Positions 27,602-37,373 of a stretch of DNA of 64,000 nt are shown piece by piece. Source of the stretch: an uncultured Bacilli bacterium (GTDB lineage Bacteria > Bacillota_I > Bacilli_A > RF39 > UBA660); contig CAKPDF010000002.1 of NCBI GenBank assembly GCA_934148535.1, positions 1 through 64,000 on the forward strand, in the 5' to 3' direction. A program made the position numbers and the translations under genes. Positions within the stretch are counted from its first letter, which is position 1. Every line of letters begins with the position of its first letter. A model generated the notes under the pieces. That model saw only the letters and a list, made by a program, of their open reading frames with translations. It was not told where the DNA came from and searched no databases.

Positions 27602-28090
27602 ATGATTAAAAAGATAATAATTACAGTAACCATTATAGCAAGTATTTTTATTATTATATTACTTCTAAAAAGCAATAATAATTTAGATAATATTTATAAA
27701 TATCCAATAAGTAAAAACAATTATTATGATGACTATGTATATGATGTATACTCAGATCATATCAATATAATTACTTATAATGGAAGTGATAAAAATATTA
27801 TCATTCCAGCCTTAATAGACGACTTACCAGTATTAAGTATTGAAGATTCAGCCTTCTATGGAAATAGTGATATAGAAACAGTTGTAATACCTTATACAGT
27901 CATAAAAATAGGAAACCAATCTTTCATAGGATGTCTTAATTTAAAATCATTATACATTCCAAAATCAATTATTTTTGTAGGAGACAATGCTCTAGATAAT
28001 TGTCCTAACTTGGAAAGTATATATATAAATAAAAATACAAAACAAAAAAATATATTTAAAAATTATAAAAAATATATAAAATACAAATAA
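27602..28090 (+). CDS. membrane-anchored BspA-like leucine-rich-repeat protein
   Basis: A 162-aa protein. The N-terminus is one membrane anchor (residues ~3-23). Residues ~60-145 contain about three LRR_5-type repeats: VLSIEDSAFYGNSDIETVVI, KIGNQSFIGCLNLKSLYI and FVGDNALDNCPNLESIYI. Such repeats bind proteins on the cell surface; the partner is unknown. It is preceded by GGAGGGTAG and followed 13 bp later by the MutS-like gene, so they are likely one transcript. Confidence 0.85.
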   Translation: MIKKIIITVTIIASIFIIILLLKSNNNLDNIYKYPISKNNYYDDYVYDVYSDHINIITYNGSDKNIIIPALIDDLPVLSIEDSAFYGNSDIETVVIPYTVIKIGNQSFIGCLNLKSLYIPKSIIFVGDNALDNCPNLESIYINKNTKQKNIFKNYKKYIKYK

Positions 28091-28103
28091 GGAGAAGTTT
28101 TTT

Positions 28104-29831
28104 ATGATAAACATTACAAAAAAAATTAAAGAAATAAATAATATCTATAACGATAATCTAAATAAAGCAAGGATTCTATCACTCTTAAGATTTATAGACT
28201 TTATCCTAGTAATAGCACTACTATGTTTTAAAGGTAAAATATTTATAAGTTTAGTCTTAATATTTATTATATTATTTGTAGTACTAGTATTTATATCAAA
28301 TAAATATACCAAAAAAGTAGACTATTACGAAAGATATCTAAAAGTATTAGATACATACGATAAAAGAATTAAAAATAAATGGGATACATTCAAAGATAAT
28401 GGTAGTAATTTCATCAATGATAAAAATCTTTACCTACAAGATTTAGATATTATAGGTAATCATTCACTATACCAATACCTTAATAGCGCCGTTACTATAG
28501 AAGGTAAGAATAATCTTTATAATGCTTTAAATAACCAAAAATTAGATAATGAAGAATTATTACAAAGACAAAATTTAATTAAACAATTAAAAGATAACCC
28601 AGATTTTATCTTTAATTTTCTTACATTGTTGTCATATCTTGATGAAGATGTTTCCCTAAATAATAATATTAAATGTTTAAAAGAAAAAATAAGAAATGAC
28701 TTTTTTAAAAGTATAACAATCTTAGGAAATATCATATCTTTATTTACTTTATTATTAAGTCTTTTAAATAATAAATGGCTAACAATTTTTATCTCTATAG
28801 TAATTATAAAATATTGTTTTTCATATATATATGGACTATATTATAAAAATGAATTAAAAAATATCAGTATCATCTCTGATAGTGCTATTAAATTAACTAA
28901 TATTTTAGAATATTTAAGTTCTAACAAAATAGATAATCCTGTTCTAAATAAAATAAAAAATAACTCATCTGATAGTTTAAAAATAATTAAAAGTTTAGAT
29001 TCTATGGCAGGCTTTGCTAGACTTAAAGAAAACTTTATAGCAAATTTTATCTTCAATGGAATATTTACTATAGATCCTTATATATTATATAAATATTATC
29101 AAATATTAGAAAAAGATAAAACATCCCTTTATAAAAGTATTAAAGATTTAAGTTATCTAGAAATGATTATAAGTTTATCAAATATAGCAATACTAAAAAA
29201 TAATGTTTGTATTCCTAATAGATGTGATAATATATCATTAGAATTTGAAAATATAAAACATCCTTTATTAGAAGAAGATAAATGTATTGCTAATGATTTC
29301 AAAAATAATTCGGGTGTTTTTATAATTACTGGTTCTAATATGAGTGGAAAAACATCATTTTTAAGAACTATAGGTATCAATTTAATATTAGCAAATGCAG
29401 GAACTTATACCTGTGCTACTAAGTTTTCATCATCATATTTAAAAATATTTACTTCAATGAGAGTACAAGATAATATAGAATTAGGAATATCAACCTTCTA
29501 TGGAGAACTTCTAAGAATTAAAGATGCTATAGAATATCAAAAAACAAACAATAATATGATAGTACTAGTAGATGAAATATTTAAAGGTACTAATTATAAC
29601 GACCGTATACTAGGAGCAACAAAAGTAATTGAAAAATTAAATAAAGATAATGTTATATTATTTATTACTACTCATGATTTTGAATTATGTGATGAAAAGA
29701 ATGTATTAAATTATTATTTTACTGAAGAATATGATAAAGATAACATAAAATTTGATTATAAAATAAGAATAGGCAAATGTAAAACAACAAATGCTAAATA
29801 TTTAATGAAAAGATTGCATATTATTGATTAA
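28104..29831 (+). CDS. membrane-bound MutS-like ATPase
   Basis: A 575-aa protein ending in a MutS domain V ATPase: GSNMSGKTSFLRTIGINL (Walker A, residues ~408-425), the FTSMRVQDNIELGISTFYGE signature, VLVDEIFKGTN (Walker B) and ITTHDFEL. Unlike MutS it lacks the mismatch-binding domain I. It instead has membrane segments at residues ~28-48 and ~50-68 and two more at ~203-245. Such membrane MutS relatives occur in Bacteroidetes and Firmicutes without a known task. It follows an LRR protein gene with a good ribosome binding site (AAGGAGAAG). Mismatch repair is not implied. Confidence 0.82.
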   Translation: MINITKKIKEINNIYNDNLNKARILSLLRFIDFILVIALLCFKGKIFISLVLIFIILFVVLVFISNKYTKKVDYYERYLKVLDTYDKRIKNKWDTFKDNGSNFINDKNLYLQDLDIIGNHSLYQYLNSAVTIEGKNNLYNALNNQKLDNEELLQRQNLIKQLKDNPDFIFNFLTLLSYLDEDVSLNNNIKCLKEKIRNDFFKSITILGNIISLFTLLLSLLNNKWLTIFISIVIIKYCFSYIYGLYYKNELKNISIISDSAIKLTNILEYLSSNKIDNPVLNKIKNNSSDSLKIIKSLDSMAGFARLKENFIANFIFNGIFTIDPYILYKYYQILEKDKTSLYKSIKDLSYLEMIISLSNIAILKNNVCIPNRCDNISLEFENIKHPLLEEDKCIANDFKNNSGVFIITGSNMSGKTSFLRTIGINLILANAGTYTCATKFSSSYLKIFTSMRVQDNIELGISTFYGELLRIKDAIEYQKTNNNMIVLVDEIFKGTNYNDRILGATKVIEKLNKDNVILFITTHDFELCDEKNVLNYYFTEEYDKDNIKFDYKIRIGKCKTTNAKYLMKRLHIID

Positions 29832-29954
29832 TATGTTTTTTTCTATTTAATTATTCGCCATTATTTAACTATATTTAAAGGCGATACTTCTAATATATCC
29901 TTGATAAAACTATATAAATATGATATATTTAATAAAAGAATAGGAGAGAGAAGT

Positions 29955-32900
29955 ATGATTGAAAATATGCCAGATAATTTAAAGCAAAAATACGAAAGCA
30001 AAGAAATTACTTTAGATGATATTATAGAAAATATAGAAAATCTTAAAAGTATTCAGATATCAAAATTAATAAGTGATGAAGAACTAAAGAAATTAGAAGA
30101 TTTTTTAGGAAATGAAAAATTACATCAATTTATTGAAGCATTTCCAGAACTATTTAAAAATATAATAGAAAACAAACGAACAAAAGAATATTTATCTTAT
30201 ATTGAGTTAAATAAACTAATATTAAATGGAAATGAACTAAACGAAATACAAAGTGCTTTATTTAATATATATGAAGTTCTTCTTAACTCCGAAAATCCAT
30301 TGGAATATAAAAGATTAAATTCAAAACAATTACAATTCTATATAGAAAATCCTGGATTATTAAATATAAATGCGAAAATAAATAACGCAATTAATATATT
30401 TGGAATAGAAAATATAAAGAAATTAAATTTCGAAATAGGACTTATAACTAATAATGATGAGACAAAGTTATTTGATGCCATAGTGTATTTTCTTAGATAT
30501 AAAGATGAATATCCGAACTTTAAAAATGGACAATTACCATATGAAAAGTTCAAAAATGAATTTGCTAATCTCTTAGAAGAAATGAAACAAAGAAGTGTAT
30601 TTGCTGATTATCCAAATTACGATTGGATCGAAGGAAAATTCAGAGAAGAACACCCAGAAATATTCATCGTCAAAGATGCTCCTGAAAATTTAAAAAAAGC
30701 ATTTTATTGTAACAAAATAACACCAACTTTTTTATATACACATAAAGAATATATAGAATATTTAAAAGATAAAAACTTAGCAAATACAATAAGGGCTAAT
30801 ATAAAATTAAAAATACGCCCCAATATAAATGATAGAGTTTATCCTGATTCTAATAATACTTTTTATGCCGAAGCAGACTTTATTTCTGAATATATAAGAA
30901 GATTTGATAGTGTTTCATTATTAATATTATTAGCTAAATATGGAACCATATTAGAAAATATCAAAATAAACAATTTTAATGATGAAATTTCATCTATTGA
31001 AGAAATTGAAAAGTCTTTAAGGCAAGCAATTTACAAAAAAATACAAAACGAAGATATTAATTACCAATATTTATCTAATATAGATGAATTTGTTAAAGAA
31101 TATCCTGAAATATTTATTGATTTATCAAATCAAAAAGATTTAACAAAAGAAGAAATAGATTATTTAACAAAAGCATTTTACTCAAGAGAATTACAATTTA
31201 AAGATATAAGAAAATATCCAATACTAGTATCATTATTAAAAGATAAAAAATTAGATATAGCATTCCAGGACAATTTTAATAAATGTTTATATGATAGTCA
31301 AGATAAAAATAAATTATTAAATAAACTAGGCAATGAAAACTTTTTAAAAATATGTTCCGAATACGGAGCGTATTTAAGCAGAATACTTAACAATCTTATA
31401 TTGGAACTTGAAAAAGCACCCACAGATTTAAGCATCCAAGAAATAAAAGATAAAATAGAATATCTAATAGTTAAGAATATAAAAGAAGAAAATATGAAAT
31501 ATGGACCTAATTCAGCCCCAGACTTCTTAAAAGAAAAACATCCAGAGTTATTTTTGAGCGAAGATGCTGAAGAAGAATTAAAAAAGTATTTCTATAATAG
31601 TAGCAATAACTATAATATGTCCTTTGAAGTTTTACAAAAACATAAAGATTGGTTACCATTCTTAAAAGGCAAAGCAATAGCTACCTCATTGTTAATAAAT
31701 AGTCCCATAAAACAAGATATGATTAAATTTTTTAAAGTATTTGGTGAAGAAAAAGCCATCAAGCTAGGAATTAATAGAGCTGAAACAGTAACAAAAATGT
31801 TAAAAACTCATCAAGTTGATTTAATGAAAAGTTGGTATGATAAAACAGGAGGCAAATTTATTCCAGACTTTGTAGTAATGGAAACCCTTAAACTTGAAGA
31901 AGCAGATAAATTTTTAGCATCAGGTTCTAATTGGAGTAATTTAATGAAAATTAAAACTTACTCAAAAGAGCCAGTTAAAAGAGAAGCAATGTTAAGACTA
32001 GCATATTCATTCGGTGCTTTTGATCAAGACCAAAGAGGATATAAAAAATTAATGGATTTATTAACAGGCATTCCTAGAAAAATAGATGATAAACATGTTG
32101 TTAAAAGGTTAGATGATGTAATAGAAGCAATACGAAAAGCGAATATTCAAAATAACGAAAAAGTTCCCATTACTATTAATATAAATAATCTAATTAAAGA
32201 ATTACAAAATGAAAATATTAATATAGATTTTTCTAAGCCAATATTTTCACAAATATATAAGCAAAATGAAGATGGAACTTATACTTTAACTTTTAATGCT
32301 CAAAGTTATCCTAAAATATCAAGTATAGTAAGAGAAATTTTAGAATGCCAAAGAGATTTTCCAATACTTTCACCAGAAAAACTAAGTTATTACCTTGGAG
32401 ATATTTCTTTAGAATATAATCCAGATTTTAGAGAATTCTTTTTAGAGAATTTTAATGAAATTATTAAAAGTGATATAAAATTATCTAAAATAGCAACTAT
32501 ACAACAAAGATTTAATGAAATAAAAGCAATATATTCAAATGTCAATTTAACATTAGATTTAGCAATGAGTTATATAGATAACAACAAATATACAAAAGTA
32601 AATGTAGGAAATGAGAAAGTAAGTCAAACTGCAGCCCTTATGAATTATACACAACAACAATTTGAAACATTACAACAAATATATAATTATGGTAAACAAA
32701 GAACATTTTCAAGTATACCTAGAATTGTATCAGACAGTAAAATTGAACTTCCAACAGGAAATTATTATTATGAAATGTTAAGATTAGATGACCCAAGAGC
32801 AATGTCTATAGGATTTGAAACAGATTGCTGCCAAAAATTAGGTGAAACAGCAGAAATATGCATGGAACATAGTATGGTAGATAAAAATGGTAGAGTATTT

Positions 32901-33872
32901 ATAGTTACAAATGATAAAGGTGAAGTAGTCGCTCAAAGTTGGGTATGGAGAAATAAAAATGTATTATGTTTTGATAATATTGAAGTGCCAGACAAAAAAA
33001 TGTGGGATAATGGAATACCTAAAGGGCATGAAGATGATGGTATAAGAAATCAATTTACTGATGATGTATTAGATATTTATAAAATAGCTTCAAAAAAACT
33101 AATAGAGGTAGATGAAACTAAATATAAACAATTATTAGAAAGTGGTAAAATAACTCAAGAAGAATATGAAAACTTAAAACTTAGTAAAATAACAACAGGA
33201 CTAGGCTGGAGTAATATAAAAGGATCATACGTTACATTAAAATTAGATGAAGGTATATTATCAAGACCACATAAATTTAATGAACCTGTAAAATTAGAAG
33301 AATCATATAAAACTGGTCTTTATATAAAAGACTCCAATACCCAATATATTTTAGAAGAAAAAGAAGGCAGAAAAGATTATGAAGGAAAAACACTTCCAGT
33401 ACATAGTGATTCTTACATAGAATATACAGATTCCAATTTTACCGAAAAATCACTACTTACTTTAAAGAAATTAGAATTAATTACTAAAGAAAATCCTAAT
33501 GATTTGGATATAACAAGTAAAGAATTTGAAGGTAAAGAACATATGGTTACAGAAATAGCCAAAGAATATTATCTAAATCCAGAAACTACTAAAATAATAA
33601 TGAATCCTAATTTTGCAATTATTTATGAAGAAGAAGATGATAAAGTTTATATTGCAGATTTATTATTCAATACCAAAATAGATAATGAAGAACAAAAAAT
33701 GGATATAGAAAATATAGTAATAATGCAAATAAGATTAGCCTTAGAGCAAATAGGCATTCACAAAGAAATAGATATATCTAATCTAAATAATAAACAGCAA
33801 GAAATATACTATAAAGCTATTAACTTAGCTGATGAAATAGATATAGAAAGAGGTGTCGGTCATGCTAGATAA
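29955..33872 (+). CDS. very large hypothetical protein (1305 aa) with helical repeats and a Cys-rich C-terminal domain
   Basis: I do not recognise it. No signal peptide or membrane helix. At least three ~50-residue helical repeats are seen in the first half, each like 'PE(I/L)F....APE.LKK.FY....' ending in '(F/Y)LK.K': near residues 232, 400 and 535. Around residue 955 a compact domain holds GFETDCCQKLGETAEICMEH, then VAQSWVWRN and LCFDNIEVP; this looks enzyme-like or metal-binding and faintly recalls GNAT-type folds. The start at 29955 follows AGGAGAGAGAAGT. It overlaps the ALDH-like gene by 11 bp, so the two products probably act together. Confidence 0.75.
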   Translation: MIENMPDNLKQKYESKEITLDDIIENIENLKSIQISKLISDEELKKLEDFLGNEKLHQFIEAFPELFKNIIENKRTKEYLSYIELNKLILNGNELNEIQSALFNIYEVLLNSENPLEYKRLNSKQLQFYIENPGLLNINAKINNAINIFGIENIKKLNFEIGLITNNDETKLFDAIVYFLRYKDEYPNFKNGQLPYEKFKNEFANLLEEMKQRSVFADYPNYDWIEGKFREEHPEIFIVKDAPENLKKAFYCNKITPTFLYTHKEYIEYLKDKNLANTIRANIKLKIRPNINDRVYPDSNNTFYAEADFISEYIRRFDSVSLLILLAKYGTILENIKINNFNDEISSIEEIEKSLRQAIYKKIQNEDINYQYLSNIDEFVKEYPEIFIDLSNQKDLTKEEIDYLTKAFYSRELQFKDIRKYPILVSLLKDKKLDIAFQDNFNKCLYDSQDKNKLLNKLGNENFLKICSEYGAYLSRILNNLILELEKAPTDLSIQEIKDKIEYLIVKNIKEENMKYGPNSAPDFLKEKHPELFLSEDAEEELKKYFYNSSNNYNMSFEVLQKHKDWLPFLKGKAIATSLLINSPIKQDMIKFFKVFGEEKAIKLGINRAETVTKMLKTHQVDLMKSWYDKTGGKFIPDFVVMETLKLEEADKFLASGSNWSNLMKIKTYSKEPVKREAMLRLAYSFGAFDQDQRGYKKLMDLLTGIPRKIDDKHVVKRLDDVIEAIRKANIQNNEKVPITININNLIKELQNENINIDFSKPIFSQIYKQNEDGTYTLTFNAQSYPKISSIVREILECQRDFPILSPEKLSYYLGDISLEYNPDFREFFLENFNEIIKSDIKLSKIATIQQRFNEIKAIYSNVNLTLDLAMSYIDNNKYTKVNVGNEKVSQTAALMNYTQQQFETLQQIYNYGKQRTFSSIPRIVSDSKIELPTGNYYYEMLRLDDPRAMSIGFETDCCQKLGETAEICMEHSMVDKNGRVFIVTNDKGEVVAQSWVWRNKNVLCFDNIEVPDKKMWDNGIPKGHEDDGIRNQFTDDVLDIYKIASKKLIEVDETKYKQLLESGKITQEEYENLKLSKITTGLGWSNIKGSYVTLKLDEGILSRPHKFNEPVKLEESYKTGLYIKDSNTQYILEEKEGRKDYEGKTLPVHSDSYIEYTDSNFTEKSLLTLKKLELITKENPNDLDITSKEFEGKEHMVTEIAKEYYLNPETTKIIMNPNFAIIYEEEDDKVYIADLLFNTKIDNEEQKMDIENIVIMQIRLALEQIGIHKEIDISNLNNKQQEIYYKAINLADEIDIERGVGHAR

Positions 33873-34869
33873 TAATATTAATAAAATAATAGCAGATGCA
33901 TTAACAGTTGATAAAAATAACTTAAATAATAACATAATTCCTATTATAAATCAAATTAAAATAGCTATTTCAAATAATAAAGAAACAATAATAGAAGCAA
34001 ATAAAATAGATAAAAGTAATAACTTTGGTTTCACAATAGATTTCAATATTATTAATAATATATTTAATAACTTAGAACAAGAAACTTTATACTATGGAAA
34101 TGTAACATTATCACAAAAAGATGATAAGAAGCAAATAATTTATGGCACCCAAATAATGGATTGTGGAAATGTTGTTGTTATAAATGACGGTAATACATAT
34201 GTAATAATAGAAATGATTTTAAGAAATATAATGGCAGGTAATACTACAATATTATCTAATGATGGATACATGTATGGAACAAATCAATTGCTAATCCAAA
34301 TAGTTCAAAGTGTTTTAGAGCAATTTAATATATCAAAATATTTAGTACAAATATATATATCAGAAAACTATGATGAAGTATTATCTAACTACGCTAATAT
34401 CGATTTAGTTATTTGTATTGGTAATCATAATCTTCAAAGATTAATCTTAAACAAATCTAAAAACAAAACAATTATAAGTGGTTATGAAAATTTTGATTTA
34501 TACATAGAAGATACAAAGCATATAGAATTTATAAATAAAATAATAGATACTGGTTTAAATATACAATTATACATAAATAATAATACTAAATTAGATTATC
34601 CTAACTCCATAATAGTTGATGACATTGATGAAGCAATTGGACAAATAAACTATAATGGAAGTAAATATGCAACTTCTATATTTACTAATTCAAATGAAAA
34701 TGCTTCAAAATTTATTAAAGAAGTAAAATCTAAAATAGTTACTATTAATACTAGTCCTACTATTGAAAGAATAATTGATATAAAACAAAGAGATTTAATT
34801 AATGAAAAAACTATTATCTACCCATTAAATTATAAATTTGATAATAATACTATTAATATAAATATATAA
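33862..34869 (+). CDS. ALDH-superfamily protein, ProA-like, lacking the catalytic Cys
   Basis: A 335-aa protein with an aldehyde-dehydrogenase fold closest by eye to ProA: MDCGNVVVINDGNTYVIIEM, RNIMAGNTTILSNDG (the conserved 'GN..IL' element) and IDLVICIGNHNLQRLIL (the glycine-rich nucleotide strand). Where the family has its catalytic Cys, this protein reads NKIIDTGLNIQLYINN with no Cys, and it is about 80 residues shorter than ProA. It is thus probably a non-catalytic relative. It starts inside the end of the 1305-aa gene (AGAGGTG ribosome binding site), pointing to a joint function. Confidence 0.7.
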   Translation: MLDNNINKIIADALTVDKNNLNNNIIPIINQIKIAISNNKETIIEANKIDKSNNFGFTIDFNIINNIFNNLEQETLYYGNVTLSQKDDKKQIIYGTQIMDCGNVVVINDGNTYVIIEMILRNIMAGNTTILSNDGYMYGTNQLLIQIVQSVLEQFNISKYLVQIYISENYDEVLSNYANIDLVICIGNHNLQRLILNKSKNKTIISGYENFDLYIEDTKHIEFINKIIDTGLNIQLYINNNTKLDYPNSIIVDDIDEAIGQINYNGSKYATSIFTNSNENASKFIKEVKSKIVTINTSPTIERIIDIKQRDLINEKTIIYPLNYKFDNNTININI

Positions 34870-34994
34870 ATAAATTTAATATACATATTACCACCTAATA
34901 TGTATATTTTTTTACAGAAATACTTCTAATTAATTTAATTGACATAAGTATTCAATATATGCTAATATATAAATTACAAGTGGGGGATTTTTAT

Positions 34995-35954
34995 ATGAGT
35001 AAATATTATGAAATTTCTATCAGTGATGGTAAAATTAATCATACAACCATAACTATAGAAGATAAAGAAAATAAGGAAGTAGTAAAAATATATGGCACTT
35101 TAAAAGAAAATGGCTATATCGAAGAAATGGTAAGTTGGATTAATCTAAAACAAACTTCTAAAGTTCCTGTCATAAGAGATAGAAGAGTAATTGATTATGT
35201 TGATGATAATATAGTAGTAACAGAAATATTACCTAAAGGAGAATATTTTAATTATCATCTAGAACCATGTTGTAATATAGTTAAAGAAGTAAATATAAAA
35301 GAAATTATTAATGAACTAAATAAATTAAGAAGTACACCAAATGGTCAAAAATTATATAGATCTATTGTAGAAGAATTAATCAATAAATCCGTTAAAAATT
35401 ATCATTATATAAAAACTTTAGAACCACTATATGATGATATTGAAGAAGAGCATATTCCTATAGCAGATGAATTAGAAGAAGGTTTCTATAAACTAACTTT
35501 ATCAGATACCAATAGATTATATAAATATATTCAAATTACTGATGATATTAAACTTCCTATTTTAGGTATTTATAAAGATGGTATTATGACATTATATGGT
35601 CTAGATATTGTTTTAAAAGATGTTAAAGATACAAGTATTATTAATATTAATAGCAATGATTATTACTACAGTAAAGAATGCTTTATAAAAGCAAATAAAA
35701 TCTCTAATAATTCTGTTATAAAATGTTTATCCTTATTAAAAGATAATAAAGAATACGCTAATAATTATTTTACAGAAGTTCAAAGTATTATATATAATAG
35801 TACTCATAACACTAAAAAAGAAGAAACATCAGTAAAATCAAAAAAAGTAAGAGCAATTAATCCCTATAAAAATAATCCTAAAGTTAAAAATCCAAGCCAA
35901 AAACCATTATCTAGAAAAAAGAAGAAAGAATTAAAGAAAGCTAGCAATAGTTAA
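34995..35954 (+). CDS. hypothetical protein, 319 aa, basic tail
   Basis: Not recognised. Soluble, mixed alpha/beta, with the first ~90 residues beta-rich (ISISDGKINHTTITIEDKEN). The last ~45 residues are strongly basic (RAINPYKNNPK to SRKKKKELKKASNS), suggesting contact with nucleic acid or an acidic partner. A start at 34995 is chosen because GTGGGGGATTTTTAT precedes it; upstream codons to 34959 lack such a site. It is separate from the ALDH-like gene (125 bp gap) and convergent with spoIVB. Confidence 0.6.
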   Translation: MSKYYEISISDGKINHTTITIEDKENKEVVKIYGTLKENGYIEEMVSWINLKQTSKVPVIRDRRVIDYVDDNIVVTEILPKGEYFNYHLEPCCNIVKEVNIKEIINELNKLRSTPNGQKLYRSIVEELINKSVKNYHYIKTLEPLYDDIEEEHIPIADELEEGFYKLTLSDTNRLYKYIQITDDIKLPILGIYKDGIMTLYGLDIVLKDVKDTSIININSNDYYYSKECFIKANKISNNSVIKCLSLLKDNKEYANNYFTEVQSIIYNSTHNTKKEETSVKSKKVRAINPYKNNPKVKNPSQKPLSRKKKKELKKASNS

Positions 35955-35980
35955 TAATTAAAAGAGAGGGAGAACTCTCT

Positions 35981-36973
35981 TTAATTTTCTGCTTCTTCTA
36001 ACATATTAGTTATAAATATTCCATATCCTTTAGTACAATCATCAACTACAACATGAGTAACTGCACCTATAATTTTATCATCTTGTATAATTGGACTACC
36101 ACTCATTCCTTGAACTATACCGCCAGTCTTTTCTAATAATTTATTATCAGTAATAGAGAATAATATATTTTTAGTACTTTGCTCTTCACTAGAAACTTTC
36201 AATATTTCAATGTTAAATTCTTCTATATCATCATTTTGTATTACAGTTAATATAGAAGCACTACCAGTATGAATTTCATCATTAGAGGCCACTTTATATA
36301 GTTTTGTATCAGGTAAAGTTGTTGTATATTTACCAAATATTCCTGATGATGTATTTTCTTCTACCTTACCATAAATATTATCAGTATTATATCTTGCGTT
36401 TTTTTCTCCAGGTGTACCATCGGTTGAAGGATTTATTCCAGTAACAGTAGAAGAATATATTTTACCATCTTTCATTTCTAACTTTCTACCAGTTGATTTT
36501 TCTATTATCTCATGTCCTAGTGCACCAAAAATTTTAGTATTTGGATCGATGAATGTAAGAGTACCAACACCATTTATGCTATCTTTAACGTATAATCCTG
36601 TCTTGTAAACATCATTATCTTTAATCAATGGTAAAGTTGTTGTATATTTTGTATCTGACCTCATATAACCAATCTCAATAGATGTGATATTATTAGAATT
36701 ATTTATTACATCAAGCATATCCTCAATTGTATCTACATCGGTATTATTAACAGAAATAATTTTATCTCCTATTTTCAATGATGCTGTAGAGGCAGGACTT
36801 TCACCATTTACTTCATAAGTACCAACTATCATAATACCATTAGATTTTAATTCTATACCAATATTTTCTCCACCTGCTAAAATGTAATCTGAATATGCAA
36901 AAGTTTGTATTGGAACTATAAAAATTGTTAGAAGAAGTAATAGTAATCTTTGTTTTTTAGGCTTAAAAAACAT
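35981..36973 (-). CDS. spoIVB: SpoIVB-like serine peptidase (S55) with PDZ domain
   Basis: A 330-aa exported protease. Residues ~7-25 are a signal or anchor. Residues ~30-115 are a PDZ domain (GIELKSNGIMIVGTYEV, SLKIGDKIISVNN). The peptidase domain has His in FGALGHEIIEKSTG and the catalytic Ser in GIVQGMSGSPIIQDDKIIGAVTHV. In Bacillus, SpoIVB is secreted from the forespore and starts the SpoIVFB/pro-sigma-K signal in the mother cell. Its presence suggests sporulation ancestry or ability and is relevant to the split PBP gene. AAAGGAGATGATT precedes the ATG. Confidence 0.9.
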   Translation of the reverse strand: MFFKPKKQRLLLLLLTIFIVPIQTFAYSDYILAGGENIGIELKSNGIMIVGTYEVNGESPASTASLKIGDKIISVNNTDVDTIEDMLDVINNSNNITSIEIGYMRSDTKYTTTLPLIKDNDVYKTGLYVKDSINGVGTLTFIDPNTKIFGALGHEIIEKSTGRKLEMKDGKIYSSTVTGINPSTDGTPGEKNARYNTDNIYGKVEENTSSGIFGKYTTTLPDTKLYKVASNDEIHTGSASILTVIQNDDIEEFNIEILKVSSEEQSTKNILFSITDNKLLEKTGGIVQGMSGSPIIQDDKIIGAVTHVVVDDCTKGYGIFITNMLEEAEN

Positions 36974-37172
36974 CTAGAATCATCTCCTTTAAATATAACA
37001 GACTACATTATTAGTATCAACACTAAAAAAAGTATTATAATTAATAATTATTCCCATGCAATAGTTACCATTTTAATTTAGTATATTTTTTTTAAATTTT
37101 TATATAATATAAATATTATCATTAATATTATTAACTTTTTTAAAAATTTTATTTAAATTTTTTTATAACTAA

Positions 37173-37201
37173 TTGACAACTATATTAAATAATAATATAA
37201 T
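37173..37201 (+). promoter_or_regulatory. sigma-A promoter of the aspS leader
   Basis: TTGACA (37173-37178), 17 bp, TATAAT (37196-37201). It places the transcript start near 37208, about 165 nt before the aspS start codon. Confidence 0.8.
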
Positions 37202-37207
37202 AAATCT

Positions 37208-37350
37208 ATATTATTTTTCTATATTGTTAAGTGACAAACAATTTTTAATTAGAAAACGTTAATTACGATATAATTTTAAAGTGCACAAAAGTGAAATAGG
37301 GTGGTACCGCGGTTAGTAATCGTCCCTAATTTATATTTTTTGTGTACTTT
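37208..37350 (+). promoter_or_regulatory. T-box leader of aspS, unusually short
   Basis: The T-box core AGGGTGGTACCGCGG (37298-37312) and the paired CGTCCCT (37321-37327) are canonical; the core binds the NCCA end of uncharged tRNA. Only ~90 nt separate the promoter from the core, too little for a full Stem I. A small hairpin ATTGTT-AAGTGACA-AACAAT (37223-37242) carries GAC, an Asp codon, in its loop. The stem AAAGTGCACAAAA / TTTTGTGTACTTT encloses the core and is followed by U-rich sequence, acting as the likely terminator. The reading of the mini-hairpin as specifier is inference. Confidence 0.8.
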
Positions 37351-37373
37351 TTATTTAGAAAGGAATGATAATA

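Noticed and set aside
37255..37285. Similarity between CRISPR spacer 52384-52413 and the aspS leader (self-target)
   Set aside because: About 20 of 30 positions agree, with mismatches scattered; in such AT-rich DNA this is chance level and not a protospacer.
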